64,000 bases of DNA from Brevibacillus_H ginsengisoli (GTDB lineage Bacteria > Bacillota > Bacilli > Brevibacillales > Brevibacillaceae), in assembly GCF_050113715.1 (NCBI RefSeq), contig NZ_JBNJQR010000003.1, positions 248,001-312,000 on the forward strand. The letters are read 5' to 3'. Positions 16,850 through 23,755 of the stretch are shown here, in pieces; position 1 is the first letter of the stretch; every line of letters begins with the position of its first letter. Below the pieces are notes generated by a model. The model was not told where the DNA came from. It did not search any database and saw only the letters and a program-made list of their open reading frames with translations. The translations under genes were made by a program, and so were the position numbers.

Positions 16850-17905
16850 TTAGAAGGAGCCGTTCATCAAGCTTGTGTAAGGAACCACTTCCTCCGGCTT
16901 CGGAGTGCTGATCTCCCATTTTGGAGGTTGGTTGAAGTTGCTCATTTTTTGATCAAACGTCATACCCAGCGTGACAGAACCTTTTTCTTCAGGTGGTGTA
17001 ATTTTTAATTTCAAGTCAACCAATTGATAAGGAACATGGTTTTCTTTGTCGATAACGGAGATGAAATCAGCTTTTTGGATGTCGACGGTTTTCTTCAGTT
17101 CTGGAGCTTTTGTTTCGAATTCTTTCAAAGAAGCTTGCAGCTCTTCCTTGGTTTTATCGATATCTTCCTTCTTCATATCTTTACCCAATTCTGAACTTGC
17201 GACAACGTCCAATACTTCAGGCACGATGGAACCCAACAATGTTTTTACAAACGGAGCCAGGTTATCGTTCGTTAATTGGAACTTCACAACACGGCCATCT
17301 TTAATGTCTTGAGGTAAAGTGACTGCATCTTTGGCTACATCAACGAAATATTCTTGGCCCAAATGTTTAGAGACGATATCTGCTGCCTTTTTCCCAACTT
17401 CCTGTTGAGCTTTCAGATTTTGCGTGAAGGTAAGCGGTTGTTTGCTCATTTCACTCAATTGTTTCAAGTCAATCTCTACATATTTGCCTTTCAATTGTTG
17501 CAGGGATGGAATGAAGTCAATTGCTGGAATCTTCGCCCAGAGCTTATCTTGATTGAACAAGATTGGCATGTTAAAATTCATGGACATGCCTTGGAATTCA
17601 ATTTTGGCGTCCAGGATTACTTCTGTTTGCATCGGGTCGATTGAAGTGGACCCATGATAGGACAGTTCTGATTTTTTTAATGCGTCTATGAATGTAGCAA
17701 CACTCGGATCAGATTTTAGAAGCTCAGCATCCGCATCAACCGAGAATTTCATGGTTCCCTGGAAACTGTAAGAGTTGTTGCTTGATTGCTGCTTGAATGC
17801 TTCTAGCATTACGTCTTTTGCTGCCCGCTTATCTCCACATCCAGTTAGTAACATACCGACTAGTGCGAATACGAGAAACAGCGGAATCCAAATTTTTTTA
17901 CGCAT
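16850..17905 (-). CDS. Predicted lipoprotein
   Basis: A 351-residue lipoprotein precursor with lipobox LLTGC (cysteine near residue 22). The mature part is a beta-rich domain (SYSFQGTMKFSVDADAELL; ELSYHGSTSIDPMQTEVILD; KLWAKIPAIDFIP). The pattern resembles LppX/LolA-like or DUF-type lipoproteins that form half-barrels, but this is inference only. I start at ATG 17905. The in-frame TTG at 17926 overlaps the GAGAGGAG ribosome binding site, which must serve the ATG. First gene of a two-gene operon with the coiled-coil protein. Confidence 0.72.
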   Translation of the reverse strand: MRKKIWIPLFLVFALVGMLLTGCGDKRAAKDVMLEAFKQQSSNNSYSFQGTMKFSVDADAELLKSDPSVATFIDALKKSELSYHGSTSIDPMQTEVILDAKIEFQGMSMNFNMPILFNQDKLWAKIPAIDFIPSLQQLKGKYVEIDLKQLSEMSKQPLTFTQNLKAQQEVGKKAADIVSKHLGQEYFVDVAKDAVTLPQDIKDGRVVKFQLTNDNLAPFVKTLLGSIVPEVLDVVASSELGKDMKKEDIDKTKEELQASLKEFETKAPELKKTVDIQKADFISVIDKENHVPYQLVDLKLKITPPEEKGSVTLGMTFDQKMSNFNQPPKWEISTPKPEEVVPYTSLMNGSF

Positions 17906-18029
17906 GGTTTGTAAAGCTCCTCTCAATTAAATAAACATACGCCTTCCATTATAACTGTAACTGGAAGATTTGTGTGTACTATTTGGTAAATAATGTTTTG
18001 TTGATTCTGAAGATTGGAGTTAGGTCCCA

Positions 18030-19127
18030 ATGGAAAGCAAGTTATTATCGATCATTTGTACCGAAATTGAGCAAAGTCCTCATCAAGTGATCCCATTTTC
18101 AAGGTTTATGGAACTAGCTTTGTATCATCCAGAGCATGGCTATTACACCTCTTCTAGGCCGAAAGTTGGAAAAGAAGGGGACTTCTTCACGAGTGCGACG
18201 GTTCATCCTGTATTTGCCGAGACGTTGGCGGATGCCATCTGTGGCTGGTGGGATGAGTTGAAAACCGACCAGCCCACCCTAATCGAGGTAGGTGGGGGAA
18301 CCGGCTATATGATGAAGCACATGATCGAACGGATCAAAGCGACGAGATCGGATCTCTATGTACGGATGCAGGTCATTCTCGTGGAAGCAAGTCCCTACCA
18401 TCGTGAGCTTCAGGCGGAAGCAATCCTTGAGTTTCCTGGTCGCAAAGTATGGTACTCCTCCATTGAGGAAGCGGCTTCAAGCGAGAAAGTCCGTGGGGTC
18501 ATTGTCTCCAACGAATACTTTGACGCGTTTCCGGTACATATTGTGGAGCGTAAACCAGATGGCTGGCATGAAATCGGCGTCACCGCGAAGGCAGGGGAAT
18601 TGCGTGAAGTTCGTATGCCTTGTCTGACAGAGGAGATCGCTGTTTTTATGGAGGAAGAGAGTCTGGAAGTTCGCTCCGGTATTCGTTTCGAGGTCAATCT
18701 CGGGATGAAATCAGCGATTGCTCAGATGGCGCAGTTGCTGGAGGAAGGATACGTTCTAACCATCGATTACGGGGATGTTCAAGAGCAGTTGTATCATCCG
18801 AGCCGGAATCGCGGAACGCTCATGTGCTATTATCGTCATCAGGCACACGAGGACCCTTTCATTCACATCGGAGAACAGGATTTGACAGCCCATGTCAACT
18901 TCTCAGCTTTAATGAAGTGGGGAGAAGGGGTGGGGCTTAAGACCGTCAGTTACCAGCGACAAGATCAGTTTCTCGTCGAGCACGGAATCTTGTATAAAGC
19001 CCAAAATCATCAGGATACCAATCCGTTTACCAGCCAAGCGATGAAACGAAATCGAGCCATCCAACAGTTAATTCTTCCTGGAGGGATGGGAGGAGTTTTT
19101 CAGTTTCTCGTTCAACGGAAGAGTTGA
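18030..19127 (+). CDS. MidA-family SAM-dependent methyltransferase
   Basis: A 365-residue protein of the COG1565/DUF185 family, the bacterial relatives of the mitochondrial complex I assembly factor NDUFAF7/MidA, an arginine methyltransferase. The characteristic N-terminus is present (FSRFMELALYHPEHGYYTS, then GKEGDFFTSATVHPVF). The SAM-binding loop LIEVGGGTGYMM lies near residue 88, VSNEYFDAFPVH near 161 and VLTIDYGD near 238. The substrate in bacteria is unknown. The ribosome binding site is modest (GGAG 10 bases before the ATG). A bidirectional terminator follows. Confidence 0.85.
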   Translation: MESKLLSIICTEIEQSPHQVIPFSRFMELALYHPEHGYYTSSRPKVGKEGDFFTSATVHPVFAETLADAICGWWDELKTDQPTLIEVGGGTGYMMKHMIERIKATRSDLYVRMQVILVEASPYHRELQAEAILEFPGRKVWYSSIEEAASSEKVRGVIVSNEYFDAFPVHIVERKPDGWHEIGVTAKAGELREVRMPCLTEEIAVFMEEESLEVRSGIRFEVNLGMKSAIAQMAQLLEEGYVLTIDYGDVQEQLYHPSRNRGTLMCYYRHQAHEDPFIHIGEQDLTAHVNFSALMKWGEGVGLKTVSYQRQDQFLVEHGILYKAQNHQDTNPFTSQAMKRNRAIQQLILPGGMGGVFQFLVQRKS

Positions 19128-19152
19128 ATGAATACCAATTATAAAAGCAATG

Positions 19153-19184
19153 AAAAAAGATGCTCACGAGGAGCATCTTTTTTT
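19153..19184. terminator. Bidirectional terminator
   Basis: AAAAAGATGCTC ACGAG GAGCATCTTTTT with T tracts on both strands, between the convergent methyltransferase and yqgY genes. Confidence 0.92.
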
Positions 19185-19242
19185 GCGTCTTCAAACGATG
19201 GAGGTGCGTCCACCTGAAGAGAGGATGGTAAAACAGGGTCTG

Positions 19243-19509
19243 TTACATGATCAGCTGTAAAAATGAATGTTCTGCTCCGCCAACAGGCATCAAGAAGAAT
19301 GTGTAGTAGGTAAACCCTACAAACGAGCAGAACATAAATCCGAAGAAGATTTTTATGTAGGTCTTTTCGGACAATTGCATGTAGCTTAGCGCTACAAAAA
19401 CTGCGGTTAGAGCAAAAAACAATAATGCCATTTTGGTAATCGAGCCCCAAAGAGCCATAAGTGCAATCATCAACGTCCAAAAACCAAGAACACGATACAT
19501 GCGATCCAT
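19243..19509 (-). CDS. yqgY: DUF2626 small membrane protein (YqgY)
   Basis: An 88-residue membrane protein with three hydrophobic segments. The N-terminus MDRMYRVLGFWTLMIALMAL and the LSYMQLSEKTYIKIFFGFMF block match the DUF2626/YqgY family, conserved next to yqgX and mgsR in Bacillales. Function unknown. The start at ATG 19509 is fixed by an AGAAGGGGGG site. An upstream in-frame start at 19560 would read through that site. Confidence 0.85.
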   Translation of the reverse strand: MDRMYRVLGFWTLMIALMALWGSITKMALLFFALTAVFVALSYMQLSEKTYIKIFFGFMFCSFVGFTYYTFFLMPVGGAEHSFLQLIM

Positions 19510-19636
19510 CCAAAATCCCCCCTTCTGGCAGTATTTCCAATAGCAAGATTTCCCTTCCAATTATAATGGACATGGAGAAATGTGTAAATCCGTAAGCTAT
19601 GTCGTTTTTATGACGCTTACATTGCTATGTTGACGC

Positions 19637-20344
19637 CTATTCTTTTGGTAAGCGTACGACGGAATAACTGCAAGATTGGCAACCACTCATCATTGATTGT
19701 TCTTCTTTTAATTCAACTTTTCCAAAATAAGCTTCAAACATTCCTGCGAGAAGGGCATTATGCATTTTGCATACGCTTTGCGGATATTTTTTCGCGGCAT
19801 CGGAGAATGTGCAGTTGAATACGCGGAAGCGAATCGTCCCTTCCTCCGTCACATGAATCTCAGGATTAAGGCCTTGCGCGATGATCAAACGGGTGATGCT
19901 GTCTAAAGCTTTCTGAAATGGAAGATTGCTAGGATCGAGCGAGGTCTCCATCAGAGCTCTTTTTGCTGCTTCCAGACCCATACGGTGGCCCATACTAATC
20001 AAGGCGGTTTCCGCATGTTCCCCTAATGACATGATCGTTTCAATCGCGATATCTGCTAATGTTTGGTAGTCACGCGGTGGAAATTGCAAACTAACCACCT
20101 GATCGGATAATGAATAAAGTCTACTTGGACGGCCACCTTTACCGCTTTTATCAGAAATCGATTGAAGCAGGTCTACGTCTTCCAACTTACTTAAGTGGAG
20201 GCGTGCCACATTGGGATGTATGGAGAAGTGATCCGCAACCTCTTGAACAGTTACTGCCTGACGACTTGCAGCAATGTACTGGTAAATGGAGAAACGGGTG
20301 GGGTCGGCAAGAGCGTTGGTTAATTTTTGAGCATCGTTTTCCAT
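19637..20344 (-). CDS. Winged-helix regulator with C-terminal cysteine motif (COG2345/SufR-like)
   Basis: A 235-residue transcription factor. Residues about 5-80 are an ArsR-like winged helix (LADPTRFSIYQYIAASRQAV, VADHFSIHPNVARLHLSKLE, then GRPSRLYSLSD). The C-terminal domain ends with four cysteines spaced C-x13-C-x29-C-x2-C (VFNCTF..., SVCKMHN..., GCQSC). This is like the COG2345 group that includes the iron-sulphur sensor SufR, so an Fe-S or zinc site is likely but unproven. I start at ATG 20344, behind AAAGGGGGAAAG; a TTG at 20362 overlaps that site. It is divergent from mgsR across about 330 bases. Confidence 0.82.
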   Translation of the reverse strand: MENDAQKLTNALADPTRFSIYQYIAASRQAVTVQEVADHFSIHPNVARLHLSKLEDVDLLQSISDKSGKGGRPSRLYSLSDQVVSLQFPPRDYQTLADIAIETIMSLGEHAETALISMGHRMGLEAAKRALMETSLDPSNLPFQKALDSITRLIIAQGLNPEIHVTEEGTIRFRVFNCTFSDAAKKYPQSVCKMHNALLAGMFEAYFGKVELKEEQSMMSGCQSCSYSVVRLPKE

Positions 20345-20466
20345 ACGCTTTCCCCCTTTCAAATATTGTCGAAGTCTAGTGTAGCTGATTTTTAGTGGAT
20401 TGTTAAGCTTGTAACATACATTTCACAATAATACCTCAAAGTTTAAATTTATTATATTAAATACTA

Positions 20467-20496
20467 TTGACATAGTGTTTTTGTGGTCTGTATAAT
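20467..20496 (+). promoter_or_regulatory. SigA-type promoter upstream of mgsR
   Basis: A perfect -35 TTGACA (20467-20472), an 18-base spacer and a perfect -10 TATAAT (20491-20496). Transcription would start near 20503. Confidence 0.75.
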
Positions 20497-20628
20497 TTTC
20501 CTATCTATAAAGCTAGTTGGATTCTCTTACATTCCTAATAATATGTGCGTATTGAAGGGTTTTAACCTAAAATCAGCTGAAGAGAAGAATAAGTGAATGA
20601 AAGACAGATCCAATTGATCAAAAAGTTG

Positions 20629-20655
20629 AGATTACACAAAAAATTCGTGTAATCT
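20629..20655 (+). promoter_or_regulatory. Hairpin in mgsR leader adjoining the ribosome binding site
   Basis: AGATTACAC (20629-20637) pairs perfectly with GTGTAATCT (20647-20655). The GGAGGGG ribosome binding site begins five bases later. Whether it controls expression is inference. Confidence 0.45.
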
Positions 20656-20671
20656 GTATGGAGGGGTTGTC

Positions 20672-21043
20672 ATGGCGACTGCTACTCAAGGACAAACAAT
20701 CACATTTTTTACATATCCGAGCTGCACATCCTGTCGAAAGGCGAAGGCGTGGTTAGCTGAGAATGGCGTGAAGTACGTGGAACGACACTTGTTCAAAAAC
20801 CCGCCATCCGCGGAGGAGCTTCTCGAGATCATCAAAATGACAACGAATGGAATGGATGAAATCCTCTCTACTCGCAGTCAAAAGTTCAAAAATCTCGATG
20901 TGGAAATTGAGGATATGACAGTTAGCGAATTGCTTGAAATGTTAAGTGAGGATCCTCGCCTGTTGAAACGTCCGATTCTAACCGACGGAGAAAATGTGAT
21001 TATTGGCTTTAATCAGTCAGCAATGAAAAACTTGTTAGCTTAA
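20672..21043 (+). CDS. mgsR: Spx/MgsR-family redox stress regulator
   Basis: A 123-residue ArsC-fold protein. The thioredoxin-like redox switch CTSC is at residues 18-21 (YPSCTSCRKAKAWL). Family blocks ERHLFKNPPSAEELLEI, DEILSTRSQKFKNL, MTVSELLEML and LLKRPILTDGENVIIGFN follow. MgsR and Spx bind the RNA polymerase alpha subunit and redirect it to stress genes. The sequence and the yqgX/yqgY context point to MgsR (YqgZ) rather than Spx itself. It starts at ATG 20672 behind GGAGGGG and has a long leader. Confidence 0.82.
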   Translation: MATATQGQTITFFTYPSCTSCRKAKAWLAENGVKYVERHLFKNPPSAEELLEIIKMTTNGMDEILSTRSQKFKNLDVEIEDMTVSELLEMLSEDPRLLKRPILTDGENVIIGFNQSAMKNLLA

Positions 21044-21058
21044 TAAACGAGTCATGAT

Positions 21059-21093
21059 AAGGAAGTGATGGAATCAACATCGCTTCCTTTTTT
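21059..21093 (+). terminator. Terminator after mgsR
   Basis: AGGAAGTGATG and CATCGCTTCCT pair (one wobble) around a 7-base loop, followed by six Ts. Confidence 0.88.
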
Positions 21094-21202
21094 GTATGTT
21101 GGCTGTGGAAAAAGACGAGCCTGCTTGATACGATTAGGAATATTCTCTGTGATCAAATGAAAACTTAGATCATGAGGCAAAATGGAAAGGGGACAGGACG
21201 CG

Positions 21203-21961
21203 TTGGAAACCATACATTCAACAGTGGAGCAAGGGATTGCGCTCATCACGCTTAACCGTCCGGAAAAAAGAAATGCCATCAATTTGAAGATGGTAGAAGA
21301 ATTAACCGTATTACTTGATCAATACCGTCAGGATCCGGAAGTGAAGGTACTGATCTTTACGGGGGAGGGACAAGTTTTCATCTCGGGTGGAGACTTGAGT
21401 GAGCTCATTTTGGCCAAAGGAAAAGAAGAAGCGTTTCCTGTGCTCTACAAAATCGGTGAATTACTGGAAAATATCGACCAGTATCCAAAACCGACGATTG
21501 CCATGATCAACGGAACAGCCATTGGCGGAGGTTGTGAATTCGCGGGCTCCTGTCATTTTCGTTTTGCGGTCGACACCGCGATGCTTGGATTTGTCCAGAT
21601 TGGGATGCATATCATCACAGGATGGGGTGGAGGAAGTCGCCTGTTTGACAAATTAAACGAGGCGAATGCACTTTCGATGCTTTTGACCGGAGAACGAATT
21701 TCTGCGGAAGAAGCGAAACGACTGGGTTTCCTTCAGGAGATTTTTCCAGCAGAGCAGTTGGAGGATTCGGTGATGAATTTCGCGAGCAAGATTGCTTCCC
21801 AGCCGATTGAAGGAATTGAAGCTTACCTGCGAATCCTCTCGTGGAAGCGAGAAGGAGTCAGTAGAGAAGAACGGATCAAGCGAGAAATTGAAAAATGCTC
21901 GACCATGTGGGGCAGTGAACAGCATGCTGCGGTGGTTCAACGGTTTCTAAAGAAACGCTAG
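21203..21961 (+). CDS. Crotonase-superfamily protein, ethylmalonyl-CoA decarboxylase (EchdC1)-like
   Basis: A 252-residue crotonase-fold protein. The oxyanion-hole region is present (FISGGDLSEL near residue 62; INGTAIGGGCEFAGSCHFR near 101). At the second catalytic position, where enoyl-CoA hydratases have PE, this protein has VQ (GFVQIGMHIITGWGGGSRL). The GWGG pattern and the C-terminal TMWGSE resemble animal EchdC1, which decarboxylates ethylmalonyl-CoA and methylmalonyl-CoA as metabolite repair. A simple hydratase is therefore doubtful. I favour TTG 21203 because GGAAAGGGG and AGGAC lie just before it; ATG 21182 is an alternative start. Confidence 0.75.
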   Translation: METIHSTVEQGIALITLNRPEKRNAINLKMVEELTVLLDQYRQDPEVKVLIFTGEGQVFISGGDLSELILAKGKEEAFPVLYKIGELLENIDQYPKPTIAMINGTAIGGGCEFAGSCHFRFAVDTAMLGFVQIGMHIITGWGGGSRLFDKLNEANALSMLLTGERISAEEAKRLGFLQEIFPAEQLEDSVMNFASKIASQPIEGIEAYLRILSWKREGVSREERIKREIEKCSTMWGSEQHAAVVQRFLKKR

Positions 21962-22162
21962 TTTGGCGGTAAATAGACTCCTCCCGTTTAATTTTTATGA
22001 GGCTTGGAGATACTTTTTCTATGTCGATAGGATATCAAACACTCCAAAGTCGCTTTGACTTGGAGATTGCTAAGTTTCCTGATAGAAAGAGATTCTACGA
22101 GAATAGGAAAAAGCATAGAATGAACTAATTCACCTCATAAGTATTCGGGAGGGACATCACAT

Positions 22163-22819
22163 ATGGTAGCTTCAAGACAAGATGCTTGGACAGATGACGA
22201 TGATTTGGTATTAGCAGAAGTAACCCTTCGCCTTATCCGTGAAGGCGGCACGCAACTCGCTGCTTTCGAGGAAGTGGGGCAGCGGCTCGGTCGTACAGCG
22301 GCGGCATGTGGGTTTCGCTGGAACAGTGCCGTCCGTAAAAGGTATGAGGCTGCAATCGCGATCGCTAAGAGTCAGCGACAGCAGTTGAAGAAAGCGGGGC
22401 GGATTCAGGTGCTCGCGGAAATGGCTACAGAAGATTTCCACGAGATGAATGTTAACCCGACACCATTGCCTCAAGTCACAACGCCGACGCCGACTATTGC
22501 CCAGCCTCCAACTGTTGGGCAAGACGAGGAACAGTTGGATCAGGCTATCCGTACATTGATGAAGTACAAAGATGTGGTACGCCGTCTCAAGCAGCTAGAG
22601 CGAGATTTAGAGCACAAAGAAACAGAGTTGAGAGCCCTGCAAGAGGTCAACTTCAAAATGAAAAAAGAGCTGGACAGTGTACAGGGAGTCAACGACGATT
22701 ACAAGGCTCTGTTGCAAATCATGGATCGAGCGCGAAAGTTGGCGTTCCTCAAAGAGGAAGAACCCTCTAAACCCGTATTTAAAATGGATGCTAACGGGAA
22801 TTTGGAGCGAGTAGAGTAG
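22163..22819 (+). CDS. rsfA: Prespore-specific transcriptional regulator RsfA
   Basis: A 218-residue protein with an N-terminal Myb/SANT-like DNA-binding domain (DAWTDDDDLVLAEVTLRLIR, then GRTAAACGFRWNSAVRKRYE), a Pro/Thr-rich linker, and a C-terminal coiled coil (LKQLERDLEHKETELRALQE). This architecture is diagnostic of RsfA/YlbO, which fine-tunes SigF-dependent genes in the forespore. GGGAGGG precedes ATG 22163. The ylbP gene follows on the opposite strand, matching the rsfA-ylbP pair of B. subtilis. A palindromic repeat element lies immediately after the stop codon. Confidence 0.92.
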   Translation: MVASRQDAWTDDDDLVLAEVTLRLIREGGTQLAAFEEVGQRLGRTAAACGFRWNSAVRKRYEAAIAIAKSQRQQLKKAGRIQVLAEMATEDFHEMNVNPTPLPQVTTPTPTIAQPPTVGQDEEQLDQAIRTLMKYKDVVRRLKQLERDLEHKETELRALQEVNFKMKKELDSVQGVNDDYKALLQIMDRARKLAFLKEEEPSKPVFKMDANGNLERVE

Positions 22820-22823
22820 CAAG

Positions 22824-23016
22824 AAGATAAGACTTCGTCCCTTTTAGCTCTGTAGAAGCTCGCATAGTAGTGGAAATGTCCGTTCTTTCTCTGCGAAAGG
22901 GAGTCGCCAAACGCTACGCGCCCCTAAAGGGGTTGAGTGGCGACTTTTTTCCCTTTCTCCGTTCCTTCACTTAGCATCGCTTCAAAGGAGGCTGCAAGTG
23001 GACGAAGTCTTATCTT
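22824..23016. repeat. Imperfect ~193-bp palindromic (MITE-like) element
   Basis: The ends are perfect 17-base inverted repeats: AAGATAAGACTTCGTCC at 22824-22840 and its complement at 23000-23016. Further inside, the arms stay related (GAAGC, a GCAT..AGTG..GGAA block, GAAAGGG, AGTCGCCA/TGGCGACT, CCCCTAAAGGGG at the centre), so the whole unit folds into one long hairpin. A 3-base AAG flanks both ends, which may be a target duplication. It encodes nothing. A near-identical end lies at 10833-10854. Confidence 0.7.
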
Positions 23017-23037
23017 AAGTGGGTTTAATAAAATGGA

Positions 23038-23066
23038 AAGAAGCGGAGCTAAGCTCCGCTTCTTTT
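23038..23066. terminator. Bidirectional terminator
   Basis: AAAGAAGCGGAGC TAA GCTCCGCTTCTTT with T tracts on both strands, between rsfA and the convergent ylbP gene. Confidence 0.92.
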
Positions 23067-23534
23067 TTAGTCTTGCATCTCGACCCCTTCAGGCAGCCAC
23101 ACGTACGGATTTTCCCCACGGTCGCGCATGAAGTTGTATTTTACTGGCGTAAAGCCCATTTTGCACCAGAACTCATCCGCGCGGCATCGAGAGTTGGTTT
23201 TGATTGGACAACCAAAGCTTTTCGCGTGGTTCACGAGTGCGGTACCGAAATCTTTTACGCGGTAATCAGGCAATACTTCCAATTTCCACAACTCGTAATA
23301 GTCTTGTTGCGGTTGAAAATAGCGGTCATACTTGCTGTCAATTTTGTATAAGCTCATACGGGCGATCAACAGGTTATCTTGATAAATTCCGTAGAATGGA
23401 GATTCGGAATCATTTTCGATAATATTGGCTTCCAAATCGTCTTTCATGGACAATTCTTCGATTCCGAATTCACGAAACTTCTGGAACTCCTCTAGAGTCT
23501 TGTAGTTTATACGTAAGCGTTTTACTTCGTACAT
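23067..23534 (-). CDS. ylbP: GNAT-family N-acetyltransferase YlbP
   Basis: A 155-residue protein of the GCN5-related acetyltransferase fold. Recognisable blocks are YKTLEEFQKFREFGIEELSM, IENDSESPFYGIYQDNLLIA, a WKLEVLPDYRVKDFGTALV motif A for acetyl-CoA binding, and GFTPVKYNFMRDRGENPYVW. These match B. subtilis YlbP, whose substrate is unknown. ATG 23534 is preceded by GGGGGAG at the right spacing; a GTG three codons earlier abuts that site. The rsfA-ylbP order is conserved. Confidence 0.87.
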   Translation of the reverse strand: MYEVKRLRINYKTLEEFQKFREFGIEELSMKDDLEANIIENDSESPFYGIYQDNLLIARMSLYKIDSKYDRYFQPQQDYYELWKLEVLPDYRVKDFGTALVNHAKSFGCPIKTNSRCRADEFWCKMGFTPVKYNFMRDRGENPYVWLPEGVEMQD

Positions 23535-23650
23535 GTCAGACACTCCCCCTCAAGACATTTACCACATATTTTTTCTTTTTTCTATTATACACAAATTAGG
23601 TAACAAATTCTCCATTGAAACAAGTAAAACGACATTTTAGATAGGTAAAA

Positions 23651-23692
23651 AGGAAATGATTTCGTTTTCCTGCAAGGAAATTGAAATTTCCT
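23651..23692. promoter_or_regulatory. Tandem palindromes upstream of the leucine-degradation operon (candidate operator)
   Basis: Two palindromes share the ends AGGAAA...TTTCCT. One is at 23651-23671 with a 9-base centre. The other is at 23675-23692, AGGAAATT GA AATTTCCT, perfect. Their centres are about two helical turns apart, 60-100 bases before yngH. Operator function is inferred. Confidence 0.5.
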
Positions 23693-23755
23693 GCTAGAAG
23701 AATCGTCAGAGAAGTGGCAAAATAGAGAATAGATAATGAAGAAGGGAGAGTAGCC

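Larger units (their letters stand above)
20345..20671. other. Intergenic region between the COG2345 regulator and mgsR
   Basis: A 327-base gap, AT-rich in its middle. It holds one good vegetative promoter (20467-20496) reading toward mgsR and a hairpin next to the mgsR ribosome binding site. The implied 5' leader is about 170 bases. I saw no gene in it. Confidence 0.6.

Noticed and set aside
23540..23755. Possible SigE promoter of the yng-type operon
   Set aside because: The B. subtilis operon is mother-cell expressed, but I found no convincing -35/-10 pair here; only the tandem palindromes stand out.
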